A stretch of DNA of 64,000 nucleotides from an uncultured Alsobacter sp. Its GTDB lineage: Bacteria > Pseudomonadota > Alphaproteobacteria > Rhizobiales > Beijerinckiaceae. Both the position numbers and the translations under genes were made by a program. Every line of letters starts with the position of its first letter. Positions within the stretch are counted from its first letter, which is position 1. Location: assembly GCF_945952055.1 (NCBI RefSeq), contig NZ_CAMFHB010000033.1, positions 1 through 64,000 on the forward strand, given 5' to 3'. This document shows, one piece after another, positions 25,902 through 34,639 of this stretch. The notes beneath the pieces were generated by a model. The model was not told where the DNA came from and did not search any database. It saw nothing but the letters and a program-made list of their open reading frames with translations.

Positions 25902-26046
25902 GGCGGCTCACAAATTCAATTCTAAGTTGCGTCTTTTTGTATTGGCCAACTCCAAAGGCCAGCTATCCGCAGTCGCTCGAATTTTATCGATGCCGTGGAA
26001 TTGTGCAGCTTTCGCTCACAAACCCGGCAGACGCGATGTCTTCGCC

Positions 26047-26565
26047 TCAGGCGCGGGTGCCGAGCACCATGTCCCGGAGCGTGGCGACGGTGTTCATGTT
26101 GCGGGCCGTTCCGGTCTCGGTGCCGGGCAGGCGCAGCGTCGAGCGGCCCATGGTCTCGCCGTAGTGGACGTAGACCTCGCGCGTCCCGAGCGCGACCTCC
26201 TCGTCGACCCTGCCCGAGAGGCGCTCGAGCAGGTCCTGGGGCGGGGGCCGATCGAGGAAGATCGCCACCGTGCGGTTCGGTGCCCGATCGGCGAAGGGAT
26301 TGCGCGCGAGGATCGCGGCCATCTCCGGTCCGGTGCGCACCATGACGCCCACGGCGCGGCCGGCAAGGTCGTGGAGGCGCCGTTCCAGCAGGGCCTTCAC
26401 CTCGGCCTCGCTGGCCTCCCCGTCGAAGACCACATTGCCGCTGGCGATGTAGGTGCGAACCGACCTGAAACCCGCGGCCTCGCAGAGCGCGCGCAGGTCG
26501 GCCATCGGCAGCTTTCCGGTGCCGCCGACATTCACGGCGCGCAGCAGGGCGACGAAGGTGGTCAC
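26047..26565 (-). CDS. DUF1697-family protein
   Basis: The 172-residue product matches DUF1697 from end to end: TFVALLRAVNVGGTGKLPMADLRALCEAAGF, then a YIASGNVVFD strand and the NPFADRAPNRTVAIFL segment. These soluble proteins are widespread and of unknown function. It starts with GTG; the ribosome site is weak. The thioredoxin gene lies upstream in the same direction 42 bases away, so both may be on one transcript. Confidence 0.85.
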   Translation of the reverse strand: MTTFVALLRAVNVGGTGKLPMADLRALCEAAGFRSVRTYIASGNVVFDGEASEAEVKALLERRLHDLAGRAVGVMVRTGPEMAAILARNPFADRAPNRTVAIFLDRPPPQDLLERLSGRVDEEVALGTREVYVHYGETMGRSTLRLPGTETGTARNMNTVATLRDMVLGTRA

Positions 26566-26607
26566 GGGACCGGATCCGGCAACGGGAGGGCCCAGCCTAC
26601 CAGACCG

Positions 26608-27045
26608 TCAGCCCGAAAGCCTCTCCACCCACGAGGCCAGCAGCTTGCCGTCCGCCACGCCCGCATGCTGCTCCTGCACGGAGCCGCCCTTGATGGCGAA
26701 GAGGGCCGGGATGCCGCGTACGCCGAAGCGCGCCGCGGCCGCGGGGTTTTCGTCGACGTTGACCTTCACGAAGCGGGCGCGCGGCTCGAGGGCCCGTGCG
26801 GCCTGCTCGAACACCGGGGCCATGGCGCGGCACGGGCCGCACCACGGGGCCCAGAAATCGACGATCACCGGCAGGTCGCTGCGCGTGACGTGCTTGTCGA
26901 AGCGGGCATCGTCGAGATCGACCGGCTTGCCCAGGAACAGGGGCGAGCTGCAGCGGCCGCAGACGGCCTGCGCGGCGGGGCGGTCGGCGGCAAACCGGTT
27001 CACCTGGTCGCAGACGGGACAGACGACGTGGATCGAATGGCTCAT
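26608..27045 (-). CDS. trxC: Thioredoxin 2 (TrxC) with zinc-ribbon head
   Basis: The 145-residue cytoplasmic protein has the two-part TrxC layout. A zinc-binding head has CPVC (residues 9-12) and CGRC (29-32). A thioredoxin domain follows with active site WCGPC and the cis-proline loop GIPALFAI. TrxC reduces disulfides and is usually induced by oxidative stress in relatives. The ATG at 27045 is chosen because it starts exactly at the zinc ribbon; the upstream extension is not conserved. It is divergent from the CPAC oxidoreductase gene. Confidence 0.93.
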   Translation of the reverse strand: MSHSIHVVCPVCDQVNRFAADRPAAQAVCGRCSSPLFLGKPVDLDDARFDKHVTRSDLPVIVDFWAPWCGPCRAMAPVFEQAARALEPRARFVKVNVDENPAAAARFGVRGIPALFAIKGGSVQEQHAGVADGKLLASWVERLSG

Positions 27046-27196
27046 GCCGCACTCCTGCCTTGAACGGCGCGGGCTTCCGGGCCACGCCGCGATGGGGCAG
27101 TGTCGCCCGCCGCGGGGCCCCGCCCCAATTCTGCTCCGCATGTATGTTCGAAGAGCCGAACCTACAACCTTGCACCGCTCAGGACTGCCGCATCCC

Positions 27197-27868
27197 ATGC
27201 CCCTCTCCCGCCGCACGCTTCTCGCCGCCGGTCTCGCCGGCGGATGCATCCGCCCCGCGTGGGCCGAGGGATGGTTCGAGCTCAAGGACGACGACGGCGC
27301 GCCGGTCGAGAACATGCGGACCGCGGTCGAGCTCGTGGCGCCCATCGACGAGCTGCCGGGGCGCATGATGCTGGGCACGGACTCGCCCTTCGTCCGGATC
27401 ATCGAGTTCTTCGACTACAACTGCCCCGCCTGCCGGCGCGCGGCGCCGGACATGGAAGCCCTGGTGCGGCAGGACGACGAGGTCGGCGTGGTCCTGGTGC
27501 ACAATCCCATCCTGGCGACCAGCTCGCGGGTGGCCGCGGCCTTCTCGATCGCCATCGCCACGCGACACGGCCAGGACATGGCCCTGCGGTTCCACGCCGA
27601 GATGTTCCGGCGGCCGGGCCCGGTGACGGCCGGAAAGCTCCGGACCGTCACCTCCGAGATCGGCCTCGATCCGCAGATCGTCGGCCGGGAGGCCGAGGCC
27701 CTCGCCACGGCCGTGAAGGCCCACGAGGACGCAGCCGCCGCGCTCGGCTTCGGCGTGACGCCGTCCTTCGTGCTCGGCTCGGTCAGCCTTCTCGGCTACC
27801 CGGGAGCGAAGGCCATGCGCCGCTTCACACAGAGCGCGGCGCAGTGCGGCGAGCCCCTATGCCGTTGA
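27197..27868 (+). CDS. Periplasmic DsbA-like thiol oxidoreductase (CPAC)
   Basis: The 223-residue product has a signal peptide with a twin-arginine-like start (SRRTLLAAGLAGG) ending at about PAWAEG. A DsbA/ScsC-like thioredoxin fold follows. The active site is CPAC in FFDYNCPACRR (about residues 76-79), and the cis-proline loop is GVTPSFVLG. It would make or isomerise disulfides in exported proteins. A pair of cysteines at the very C-terminus (QCGEPLC) is unusual and could form a second redox pair. It is divergent from trxC. Confidence 0.85.
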   Translation: MPLSRRTLLAAGLAGGCIRPAWAEGWFELKDDDGAPVENMRTAVELVAPIDELPGRMMLGTDSPFVRIIEFFDYNCPACRRAAPDMEALVRQDDEVGVVLVHNPILATSSRVAAAFSIAIATRHGQDMALRFHAEMFRRPGPVTAGKLRTVTSEIGLDPQIVGREAEALATAVKAHEDAAAALGFGVTPSFVLGSVSLLGYPGAKAMRRFTQSAAQCGEPLCR

Positions 27869-27951
27869 ACGCGCGCCCGGTGCGGTGTCCGGATCGCACG
27901 ATCCGGACGTGACCCGCGGAAGGGCGTATGCCGAGGCGGCGTGGCGGCCGC

Positions 27952-30225
27952 TCAGGCGCGCAGGAGCCGCATGGCGTTCGCCGTCACCAGGACCGTGGCG
28001 CCGGTATCGGCGAGGATCGCCGGCCACAGGCCCGTGACACCGGCGATCGTGGTGACCAGGAAGACCGCCTTCAGGCCGAGGGCGATGGCGATGTTCTGGC
28101 GAATGTTCGCCATGGTCTTCTTCGACAGCGCGATCATCTCGACGACGTCCATGACGCGACCGTGCAGCACCGCGGCGTCGGCCGTCTCCAGGGCCACGTC
28201 GGTGCCGCCGCCCATGGCGATCCCCACATGGGCCGCCGCCAGCGCGGGCGCGTCGTTGATGCCGTCGCCGACCTTGGCGACGCGCTCGCCGGAGCGCTGG
28301 AGTTCGTCGACGATGCGCTGCTTGTCCTGCGGCAGCAGTTCGGCCCGGACCTCGATGCCGAGTTCGCGGCCGACGGCCTCGCCGGTGCGGCGGTTGTCGC
28401 CGGTGAGCATGACGGTCTTCAAGCCGGCGCCGTTCAGCGCCGCCAGTGCGGCCCTCGCGTCGGGGCGCGGCTCGTCGCGCATCGCGATGAGACCCGCTGC
28501 GGCGGTGCCGGCGACGAGGACCGACACGGTCTTGCCGTCGTGGTTCAGCGCCTCGATGCGATCCAGCGTGCGGGCGTCCAGGGCGGTACGCTCCGCCGCC
28601 GCCTTCGCGGACCCGAGGAACACCTCCACGCCGTCCACGATGCCCGTGACCCCCTTGCCCCCGAGGGCCTTTCCGTCGGAGGCCTGGGCGGCGCGCACCC
28701 CATCCGCCGCGGCGCGCGCCAGGATGGCCTGGGCCAGCGGATGGCTCGAGCCTGTCTCGAGGGCGGCGGCGAGGCGCAGCACCTCGCCGGCGTCGCGGCC
28801 GAGCGGCACGACGTCCGTGACCCGCGGCTTGCCGGCCGTCAGCGTGCCCGTCTTGTCGAGTGCCACGGTGGTGACCTTGCCGATGGCCTCCAGCACCGCC
28901 CCGCCCTTCAGCAGCAGGCCGCGCCGGGCACCGGCCGACAGGCTCGCCGCGATGGCGGCGGGGGTGGAGATGACGAGTGCACAGGGGCAGCCGATGAGCA
29001 GGATGGCGAGGCCCTTGTAGATCCACTCCGACCACGCGCCACCCATGAGAAGCGGCGGCACGGTGGCAACGAGGGCGCCGACGACCAGGACACCCGGCGT
29101 GTAGAAGCGCGCGAACCGGTCGATGAAGCGCTCGGTGGGAGCCTTGCTCTCCTGTGCCTCCTCCACGAGCCTCACCACGCGGGCGATGGTGTTGTCGGCG
29201 GCCGCGGCCGTGACGCGAACGCGCAGGGCCGCCTCGCCGTTGACCGTGCCGGCGAACACGGTGTCGTCCTGGCCCTTGCGCACCGGCACGCTCTCGCCCG
29301 ACACGGGTGACTCGTCGATGGAGCTCTCGCCCGACAGGATCAGCCCGTCGGCCGGCACGCGATCGCCCGGCCGCACCAGCACGACCGCACCGACCGGAAG
29401 CGTCTCGGCCGGAACCTCCCGCGTCCCGCCGTCCGTCTCGACGAGAGCCGTCTTGGGCACGAGCGTGGCGAGCGCCGTGATGCTGGCGCGCGCCTTTCCG
29501 GCGGCGACGCCCTCGAGCAGTTCGCCCACCAGGAACAGGAAGACGACCGCGGCTCCCTCCTCCCCCGCGCCGATGATCACCGCGCCAACGGCTGCGATGG
29601 TCATGAGCGTCTCGATCGTGAAGGGCACCCCCGCGAGGGCCGCCATGACGGCGCGCCTTGCGATCGGCACGAGCCCGATGAGCATCGCCGCCTCGAAGGC
29701 CCACATGTTGGCGGAGGGAACCAGCCTTCCGACGCCATAGGCGGCCGCGAGGCCGACGCCGCTGGCGATCGTCAGCAGACCCTTGCTGGACCGCCACCAA
29801 GGCCCCTCCGTGGGGCCGTGGTCGTGGCCATGCAGTCCCGCAACGCCGCCGCGCTCGGCCTCATGGCCGTGACCATGATCGTGATCGTGACCGTGTTCGT
29901 GCCGGTGCGCGTGGCCGTGGTCGGCGTTGCGACCTGCATGATCGTGGTCATGCCCGCAGCAGGCGGCGGCTGGCTCGGCCAGCGTCGGCGCCGGCGAGGA
30001 TGCGGCGGAGGCGCGCTGCGCGCCGTAGCCGAGCCCGGCGATCTTCGTCTCGAGGGCCGCCAGGTCCGTGGCGGGGGCGTGACGCAGCGTCATCGAACCG
30101 GCCGTCGCCGACACGGTGACGTCCTCGACACCGGGCATGCGGCGCACGGCGGTCTCGATCTTGGCCGCGCAGGCCGCGCAATCCATTCCGGTGACGCGGT
30201 AGCGCGTCTGAAGGGTCTCGCTCAT
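27952..30225 (-). CDS. Heavy-metal P1B-type ATPase (Zn/Cd/Pb exporter, ZntA-like)
   Basis: The 757-residue protein begins with a metal-binding HMA domain (GMDCAACAAK, residues 13-22). A long His/Asp-rich linker follows at about 90-145, with more than fifteen histidines in HDH and HGH repeats. Then come eight membrane spans, the metal-transport CPC (about residue 413), the phosphorylated aspartate in DKTGTL (about 456) and the GDGINDAPAL hinge. These indicate ATP-driven efflux of Zn, Cd or Pb across the inner membrane. A divergent MerR-type regulator and a dyad operator control it. The His-rich linker is longer than in most ZntA proteins. Confidence 0.92.
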   Translation of the reverse strand: MSETLQTRYRVTGMDCAACAAKIETAVRRMPGVEDVTVSATAGSMTLRHAPATDLAALETKIAGLGYGAQRASAASSPAPTLAEPAAACCGHDHDHAGRNADHGHAHRHEHGHDHDHGHGHEAERGGVAGLHGHDHGPTEGPWWRSSKGLLTIASGVGLAAAYGVGRLVPSANMWAFEAAMLIGLVPIARRAVMAALAGVPFTIETLMTIAAVGAVIIGAGEEGAAVVFLFLVGELLEGVAAGKARASITALATLVPKTALVETDGGTREVPAETLPVGAVVLVRPGDRVPADGLILSGESSIDESPVSGESVPVRKGQDDTVFAGTVNGEAALRVRVTAAAADNTIARVVRLVEEAQESKAPTERFIDRFARFYTPGVLVVGALVATVPPLLMGGAWSEWIYKGLAILLIGCPCALVISTPAAIAASLSAGARRGLLLKGGAVLEAIGKVTTVALDKTGTLTAGKPRVTDVVPLGRDAGEVLRLAAALETGSSHPLAQAILARAAADGVRAAQASDGKALGGKGVTGIVDGVEVFLGSAKAAAERTALDARTLDRIEALNHDGKTVSVLVAGTAAAGLIAMRDEPRPDARAALAALNGAGLKTVMLTGDNRRTGEAVGRELGIEVRAELLPQDKQRIVDELQRSGERVAKVGDGINDAPALAAAHVGIAMGGGTDVALETADAAVLHGRVMDVVEMIALSKKTMANIRQNIAIALGLKAVFLVTTIAGVTGLWPAILADTGATVLVTANAMRLLRA

Positions 30226-30262
30226 GACGTGCCTCTGGGAATTCCGTCGGACCGGTCCTACA

Positions 30263-30281
30263 TCCTCTAGCGACTAGAGGA
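30263..30281. promoter_or_regulatory. MerR-type operator, perfect 8-3-8 dyad
   Basis: TCCTCTAG-CGA-CTAGAGGA is a perfect inverted repeat between the divergent ATPase and MerR-family genes. On the minus strand it sits between a TTGCTC -35-like element and a TAGGAC -10-like element spaced 19 bases. That over-long spacer is what MerR activators need to untwist. On the plus strand its right arm contains the AGAGGAG ribosome site of the regulator gene, so occupancy could also block regulator translation or transcription. Confidence 0.75.
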
Positions 30282-30290
30282 GCAAGCCCC

Positions 30291-30719
30291 ATGAGCGCAG
30301 AATCGTTCCCGATCGGCGAAGTGGCCCGGCGCACCGGCGTGAAGGTCCCGACGATCCGCTACTACGAGGGCATCGGGCTCCTGCCGGCCCCGCCGCGCAC
30401 GGACGGCAACCGGCGGGTCTACGACGCCGGCGACCTGCGCCGGCTGGCCTTCATCCGACACGCGCGCGAACTCGGTTTCGAGGTGGACGCCATCCGCACG
30501 CTGCTGTCGCTGCAGGACCACCCGGACCAGTCCTGCGCCGCCGCCGACGCCATCGCGCGGACACGCCTCGCCGAGGTCGACCGGCGCATCGCCAGGCTCG
30601 TCGCGCTCAAGACCGAACTCGAGCGCATGGTCGACCACTGCGCCGCGGGGCGCGTGGCGGACTGCCGGGTGATCGAGACCCTGGCCGATCCCAGTCACAC
30701 CCACGGCTCATTGGCCTGA
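30291..30719 (+). CDS. MerR-family metal-responsive regulator
   Basis: The 142-residue product has the MerR winged helix (residues 5-70; IGEVARRTGVKVPTIRYYEGIGLL), a dimerisation helix, and candidate metal-binding cysteines. One is near residue 82 in DQSC. Two more lie in HCAAGRVADC near residues 117-126, with histidines in the tail. This pattern fits the ZntR/CueR/CadR/PbrR group; the two-cysteine loop suggests Zn, Cd or Pb rather than Cu. It is divergent from the P-type ATPase and overlies a perfect dyad at its own ribosome site. Confidence 0.9.
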   Translation: MSAESFPIGEVARRTGVKVPTIRYYEGIGLLPAPPRTDGNRRVYDAGDLRRLAFIRHARELGFEVDAIRTLLSLQDHPDQSCAAADAIARTRLAEVDRRIARLVALKTELERMVDHCAAGRVADCRVIETLADPSHTHGSLA

Positions 30720-30790
30720 GCCGTCCCGCGTCGGTGCCGCCTCGCTGCGGCGTCGAGCGGCACCTGGCGAGGCGTGGCGCCGTTGCGGCC

Positions 30791-31348
30791 TCAGCGATGC
30801 GGGTTCATGCCGCGCGCCAGCATCAGGTGATGCTGCTGGTGGTGCATGCCGCGCGTCATCAGGCCGATGAATCCGAGCGCGCGGATCTTCGCCACATCGG
30901 ACGGGAGCCGGGACGAGACGGCGAGTACCGCGCCGTCGGGACGGTCCTCGGCGACGAGCCGCCAGCCGCCGGTGCCGTCCATGGCGGCGGCGTGCGCCTG
31001 GACCATGCGCCGGATCGAGCTCGACACCTCGCCGTCGCCCGTCACCACGAAACGTGCGCCACCCTCGATGGGCTCGGCGGCGACACGCGAGCGCAGCGTC
31101 ACGGCATCCATGTCAACGAGATGGGCACGCAGGGCCTCGATGTCGACCTTGCTCCAGTCCGTCTTCGGATCGGCCTCGAGCAGCGCCACGATCTCCTGGA
31201 TCGCCGCGAAAGCGGACTGGCCAGCCTCCCGCGGAGCCGTCGCGGCAGGCATCGGCATGCCGTGGTGGGCGTGCTGGGCACGCGCCGGCAGGGACGCCGA
31301 CGTCAGCGTGAGGAGGATGGCGGCAAGGGCGAGCGGGCGCATAGGCAT
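30791..31348 (-). CDS. Exported histidine/methionine-containing hypothetical protein
   Basis: The 185-residue product has a signal peptide (about residues 1-24, ending LPARAQ). A metal-coordinating patch, HAHHGMPMP, follows directly. A second cluster, MHHQQHHLMLARGMNPH, lies at the C-terminus. Such His/Met clusters suggest periplasmic metal binding, which fits its place beside the heavy-metal ATPase and MerR genes. The ATG at 31348 gives the cleanest signal peptide and has GGAG nine bases upstream; a GTG at 31375 would add nine residues. No named family recognised. Confidence 0.65.
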   Translation of the reverse strand: MPMRPLALAAILLTLTSASLPARAQHAHHGMPMPAATAPREAGQSAFAAIQEIVALLEADPKTDWSKVDIEALRAHLVDMDAVTLRSRVAAEPIEGGARFVVTGDGEVSSSIRRMVQAHAAAMDGTGGWRLVAEDRPDGAVLAVSSRLPSDVAKIRALGFIGLMTRGMHHQQHHLMLARGMNPHR

Positions 31349-31405
31349 GGATCGGAGCTCCGGCGGATCGGTCACGCACCTTGCCCCCGATGCGCCACCG
31401 CGCGC

Positions 31406-31948
31406 ATGATCGCGATCATGTCGGCGTCACCTTTTCAGGGTCTTCCCATCGCGCGTCGCAGCCTCGCGCCGGGACAGGTGCTGTTTGCCCGCGCGGCCCC
31501 GGTCGTCGCCGTGCACCGGGTGGTGGACGGGCTCGTCGAGCTGGTGCGTCACGGGGCCGACGGGAGCGTGCTGGTGCTCCAGCGCGCCGGGCCGGGCGCT
31601 CTTCTCGCCGAAGCCTCGCTGTTCTCGGCCACCTACCACTGCGACGCGGTCGCCCGGCGTGAGTCGATCGTCGAGAGCGTGCGGGTGGCCGACCTGAAGG
31701 CGCGGTTCGGCGATGCGGCCTTCGCCGAGGCCTGGATGGCCCGCCTGTCTCACGAGGTGCAGGCGACGCGGCTGCGCGCGGAGATCCTCTCGCTCCGCAC
31801 CGTCGCCGAGCGCCTCTCGGCCTGGCTGGACGTGAACGGCCCTCCTCCGGCCGAGACGCGCTGGGTGGACGTCGCGGCCGAAATCGCGGTGAGCCCGGAG
31901 GCGCTCTACCGCGAACTCGCCCGCCGGCGGCAAGCCGGCCGGGGCTGA
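31406..31948 (+). CDS. Crp/Fnr-family-like regulator, short form
   Basis: The 180-residue product has a cyclic-nucleotide-binding-type beta barrel (about residues 15-115; LAPGQVLFARAAPV through LLAEASLFSATYHCDAVAR). A long dimerisation helix and a short C-terminal helix-turn-helix (DVAAEIAVSPEALYRELARR) follow. It is shorter than the usual 220-240 residues because the C-terminal winged helix is truncated. The start is ATG at 31406 with another ATG at 31418. It is divergent from the exported His-rich gene. Confidence 0.75.
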   Translation: MIAIMSASPFQGLPIARRSLAPGQVLFARAAPVVAVHRVVDGLVELVRHGADGSVLVLQRAGPGALLAEASLFSATYHCDAVARRESIVESVRVADLKARFGDAAFAEAWMARLSHEVQATRLRAEILSLRTVAERLSAWLDVNGPPPAETRWVDVAAEIAVSPEALYRELARRRQAGRG

Positions 31949-32106
31949 ACGATGGCGCTCGAGGGCGCCACGCCGGCGCCCTCCTATCGGTGCATCGCGG
32001 GCCCATCCTCCACCTGGGGCGCCTCGAACTGCACAGCGCGCGAAGCGGCTGGAACTTTGCCGGTGCTTGATCGTTGTCGGGTCATCATCACTCGGAGACC
32101 TCCCCC

Positions 32107-32667
32107 ATGATTTCCTTGCGTACGGCGACCGCGCTCTCTGCTGCGGCGTTCCTCCTTGCCATGCCTGCGCCCTCGATGGCCCAGGGCGTCGTTCGTGGCG
32201 CCCAGGAAGGCGCGGCGGTCGGCAACAAGGCGGCGGGGCCGGTGGGCGGCGTCGTGGGCGGTGCCGTCGGTGGCATTTTCGGCGGGGTCGCGGGCGGCGT
32301 GAAGGGCGTGCTCGGCATTCCGCAGAACACCTCGACCGGCGGCCGGAAGGCGACCCGCGCCGCGCGCAGCGCGGAACTGTCGCGGAACGCGATCCGCTCG
32401 GAACTGCTCGGCCGGCCGCTCACCTGGCGCAGCGAAGACGGCAGCCAGACCGGCACGACGGTGTTCTACACCGACAACACGGCGGCGCTCATGAACTCCA
32501 ACATCGCCAACACCCCGGACGACAAGGGCAAGTGGACGATGCGCAACAACTGGCTCTGCATCACCTGGGACAAGATCAACCCCGGTACGGAGAGCTGCTC
32601 CACCTGGACGCGCACCGGGCCCAAGACCTACCGGGACTCCGGCGGCATCACCTTCACCGCGAGCTGA
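32107..32667 (+). CDS. Exported glycine-zipper hypothetical protein
   Basis: The 186-residue product has a signal peptide (residues 1-25, ending APSMAQ). A glycine-rich segment of GG-repeat and glycine-zipper type (GAAVGNKAAGPVGGVVGGAVGGIFGG region, about 35-65) may insert into or associate with the outer membrane. The C-terminal half has paired cysteines (WLCITW, SCSTW) and a TWRSEDGSQTGTTVFYT stretch resembling DUF995-like periplasmic domains. The ATG follows GGAGACCTCCCCC. Function unknown. Confidence 0.6.
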   Translation: MISLRTATALSAAAFLLAMPAPSMAQGVVRGAQEGAAVGNKAAGPVGGVVGGAVGGIFGGVAGGVKGVLGIPQNTSTGGRKATRAARSAELSRNAIRSELLGRPLTWRSEDGSQTGTTVFYTDNTAALMNSNIANTPDDKGKWTMRNNWLCITWDKINPGTESCSTWTRTGPKTYRDSGGITFTAS

Positions 32668-32706
32668 TGGTCGAGACCATCTGACCTGCACGGCGGCGGG
32701 GCCGGG

Positions 32707-34548
32707 TCACCGGTATCCCGCCGCCTGCAGTTCGAAGAGCTCCGCATAGCGCCCGCGCAGGGCCATGAGGGCCTCGTGCGTGCCCTCCTCGGCCACGCGG
32801 CCATCGGCGAGCACGACCACCCTGTCGGCCATGCGCACGGTGGAAAAGCGGTGCGAGATCAGCACCACCGTCCGGCCCTGGCTCAGGTCCCTGAAGCGCT
32901 GGAACACCTCGGCTTCCGACCGCGCGTCGAGCGCCGCCGTGGGTTCGTCGAGGACGAGCACCTGCGCATCGCGCATGTAGGCCCGGGCGATAGCGATCTT
33001 CTGCCATTCCCCGCCCGAGAGATCGACGCCCTGGTCGAAGCGCCGGCCCAGCGGATTGTCGTAGCCCAGGGGCAGGCGCGCCACGACCTTGTCGGCCAGG
33101 CTGCGCTGCGCCGCGTCGCGCACCTTCTCCGCGTCCTCCATCTCCCCCACGAGCCCGACCCCGATGTTCTCGCCGGCGGTGAAGTGGAAGCGCACGAAAT
33201 CCTGGAAGATCACACCCACGCCCTGGCGCAGCGCGCCGAGGTCGTAGTCGCGCAGGTCGCGGCCGTCGAGCAGGATGCGCCCCTCGGTGGGGTCGTAGAG
33301 CCTGGCGAGCAGCTTGACGATGGTGGTCTTGCCGGCGCCGTTCTCGCCCACCAGGGCCAGGACTTCGCCGACGGGGATCCGGAGGTCGAGATGCCGGACG
33401 GCCCAGCCTCCCGCGTTCGGATAGCGGAAGCCCACGTCCTCGAAGACGAAGCCGGACCGGATGGGCTGCGGGAAGGGCAGCGGCGCCTCGGGCGAGCGCA
33501 CGCGCGGGCGGATGGCGAAGAACGACAACAGATCCTCGAGGTAGAGCGCCTGGCCCGCGATCTGCGCGAAACCCAGCAGCAGGCCCTCCAGCAGGGTGCG
33601 CAGGCGCAGGAACGAGGCGGCGAGGAAGCTGAGGTCGCCGATGCTGAAATGGCCGGAGACGGTGTTCCAGATGATGGCCGCATAGGCGGCGTAGTAGGTG
33701 AGCGAGGCGACGAGCGCGAGGGCGCCGCCCCACAGCGTGCGGCGGACGGCGAGGCCCTTGTTGGCCTCGTACATCGCGTCGGCATAGCCCGCGAAGCGGC
33801 GCACGAGGAAGTCGCCGAGACCGAAGAGCTTGACCTCCTTGGCGGTTTCCAGGCTCGAGCCCAGATAGCGCAGATAGTCGAGGTTGCGCCGCTCGGGCGT
33901 GCGGAAATAGTTGAGCCGATAGCCCTGCGCGTTGAAATGCAATTCTCCGGCGAGCGCGGGAATCAGCGCCACGAGGAGCAGCGGCAGGAGCCAGGGCGCA
34001 TAGACGACGAGGCCGGCGGCGAGCGTGAGCGCGGTGAGCAGGTCCTGCGCCTGGGCGAAGAGCTGGGAGAGCAGCGTCGTGCGTCCGGTGACCTGCCGGC
34101 GCGCGCGATCGAGCCGGTCCTGCTGGTCGTTGTCCTCGAACTGCTCGAGATCGAGCGTGGCGGCGTGGCGCATGAGCCGGACGCTGGCGTGGTTGCTGTA
34201 GCGCTCCGCCAGCAGGCTGTCGACGAGCGAGCTGGCGCGGGCCAGCACGTCGCTCGCCGCACCGAGCACGAACTCGGCGCCCACCAGCAGCGCGAGGCGG
34301 TCCAGTTTTCCGGCCGCCCACCACGCGGCGATCCCGCCCGGCGAGGGCCCGCGCGCCTGCGCCACCACCTCGTCGAGGATCAGCTTGGCGAGGAAAAGGA
34401 TCGCCACGGGCAGCAGGGCCCGGACCGTGCGCAGCGCGATGCTGGACACCGCCAGCAGCGGGCTCGCCTCGTAGACGAGCCGGACGACCGCGGGAATATG
34501 GCGCAAGGCCCCCAGGCGGGAGACAACGGGGGCGGACGGGGAGGACAT
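32707..34548 (-). CDS. ABC transporter, fused membrane and ATPase domains (exporter)
   Basis: The roughly 613-residue protein has an N-terminal six-span membrane domain (about residues 20-330) and a C-terminal ATPase domain (about 370-610). Motifs are Walker A GENGAGKTT, signature DLSGGEWQKIAIARA, Walker B VLVLDEPTAALD and the LISHRFSTVR H-loop. It is a half-transporter that must dimerise; the substrate is unknown. The ATG at 34548 is adopted; a GTG at 34572 would add eight residues. No partner genes adjoin it. Confidence 0.88.
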   Translation of the reverse strand: MSSPSAPVVSRLGALRHIPAVVRLVYEASPLLAVSSIALRTVRALLPVAILFLAKLILDEVVAQARGPSPGGIAAWWAAGKLDRLALLVGAEFVLGAASDVLARASSLVDSLLAERYSNHASVRLMRHAATLDLEQFEDNDQQDRLDRARRQVTGRTTLLSQLFAQAQDLLTALTLAAGLVVYAPWLLPLLLVALIPALAGELHFNAQGYRLNYFRTPERRNLDYLRYLGSSLETAKEVKLFGLGDFLVRRFAGYADAMYEANKGLAVRRTLWGGALALVASLTYYAAYAAIIWNTVSGHFSIGDLSFLAASFLRLRTLLEGLLLGFAQIAGQALYLEDLLSFFAIRPRVRSPEAPLPFPQPIRSGFVFEDVGFRYPNAGGWAVRHLDLRIPVGEVLALVGENGAGKTTIVKLLARLYDPTEGRILLDGRDLRDYDLGALRQGVGVIFQDFVRFHFTAGENIGVGLVGEMEDAEKVRDAAQRSLADKVVARLPLGYDNPLGRRFDQGVDLSGGEWQKIAIARAYMRDAQVLVLDEPTAALDARSEAEVFQRFRDLSQGRTVVLISHRFSTVRMADRVVVLADGRVAEEGTHEALMALRGRYAELFELQAAGYR

Positions 34549-34639
34549 CCCCTTCAGATGGGCCACCCCCACCGGCTTGTCGAGCCCTGAAAGCGGCCGG
34601 CCGCCGGACCAGCCGTGCGTGTGGTCCGGACCGCGCCGT

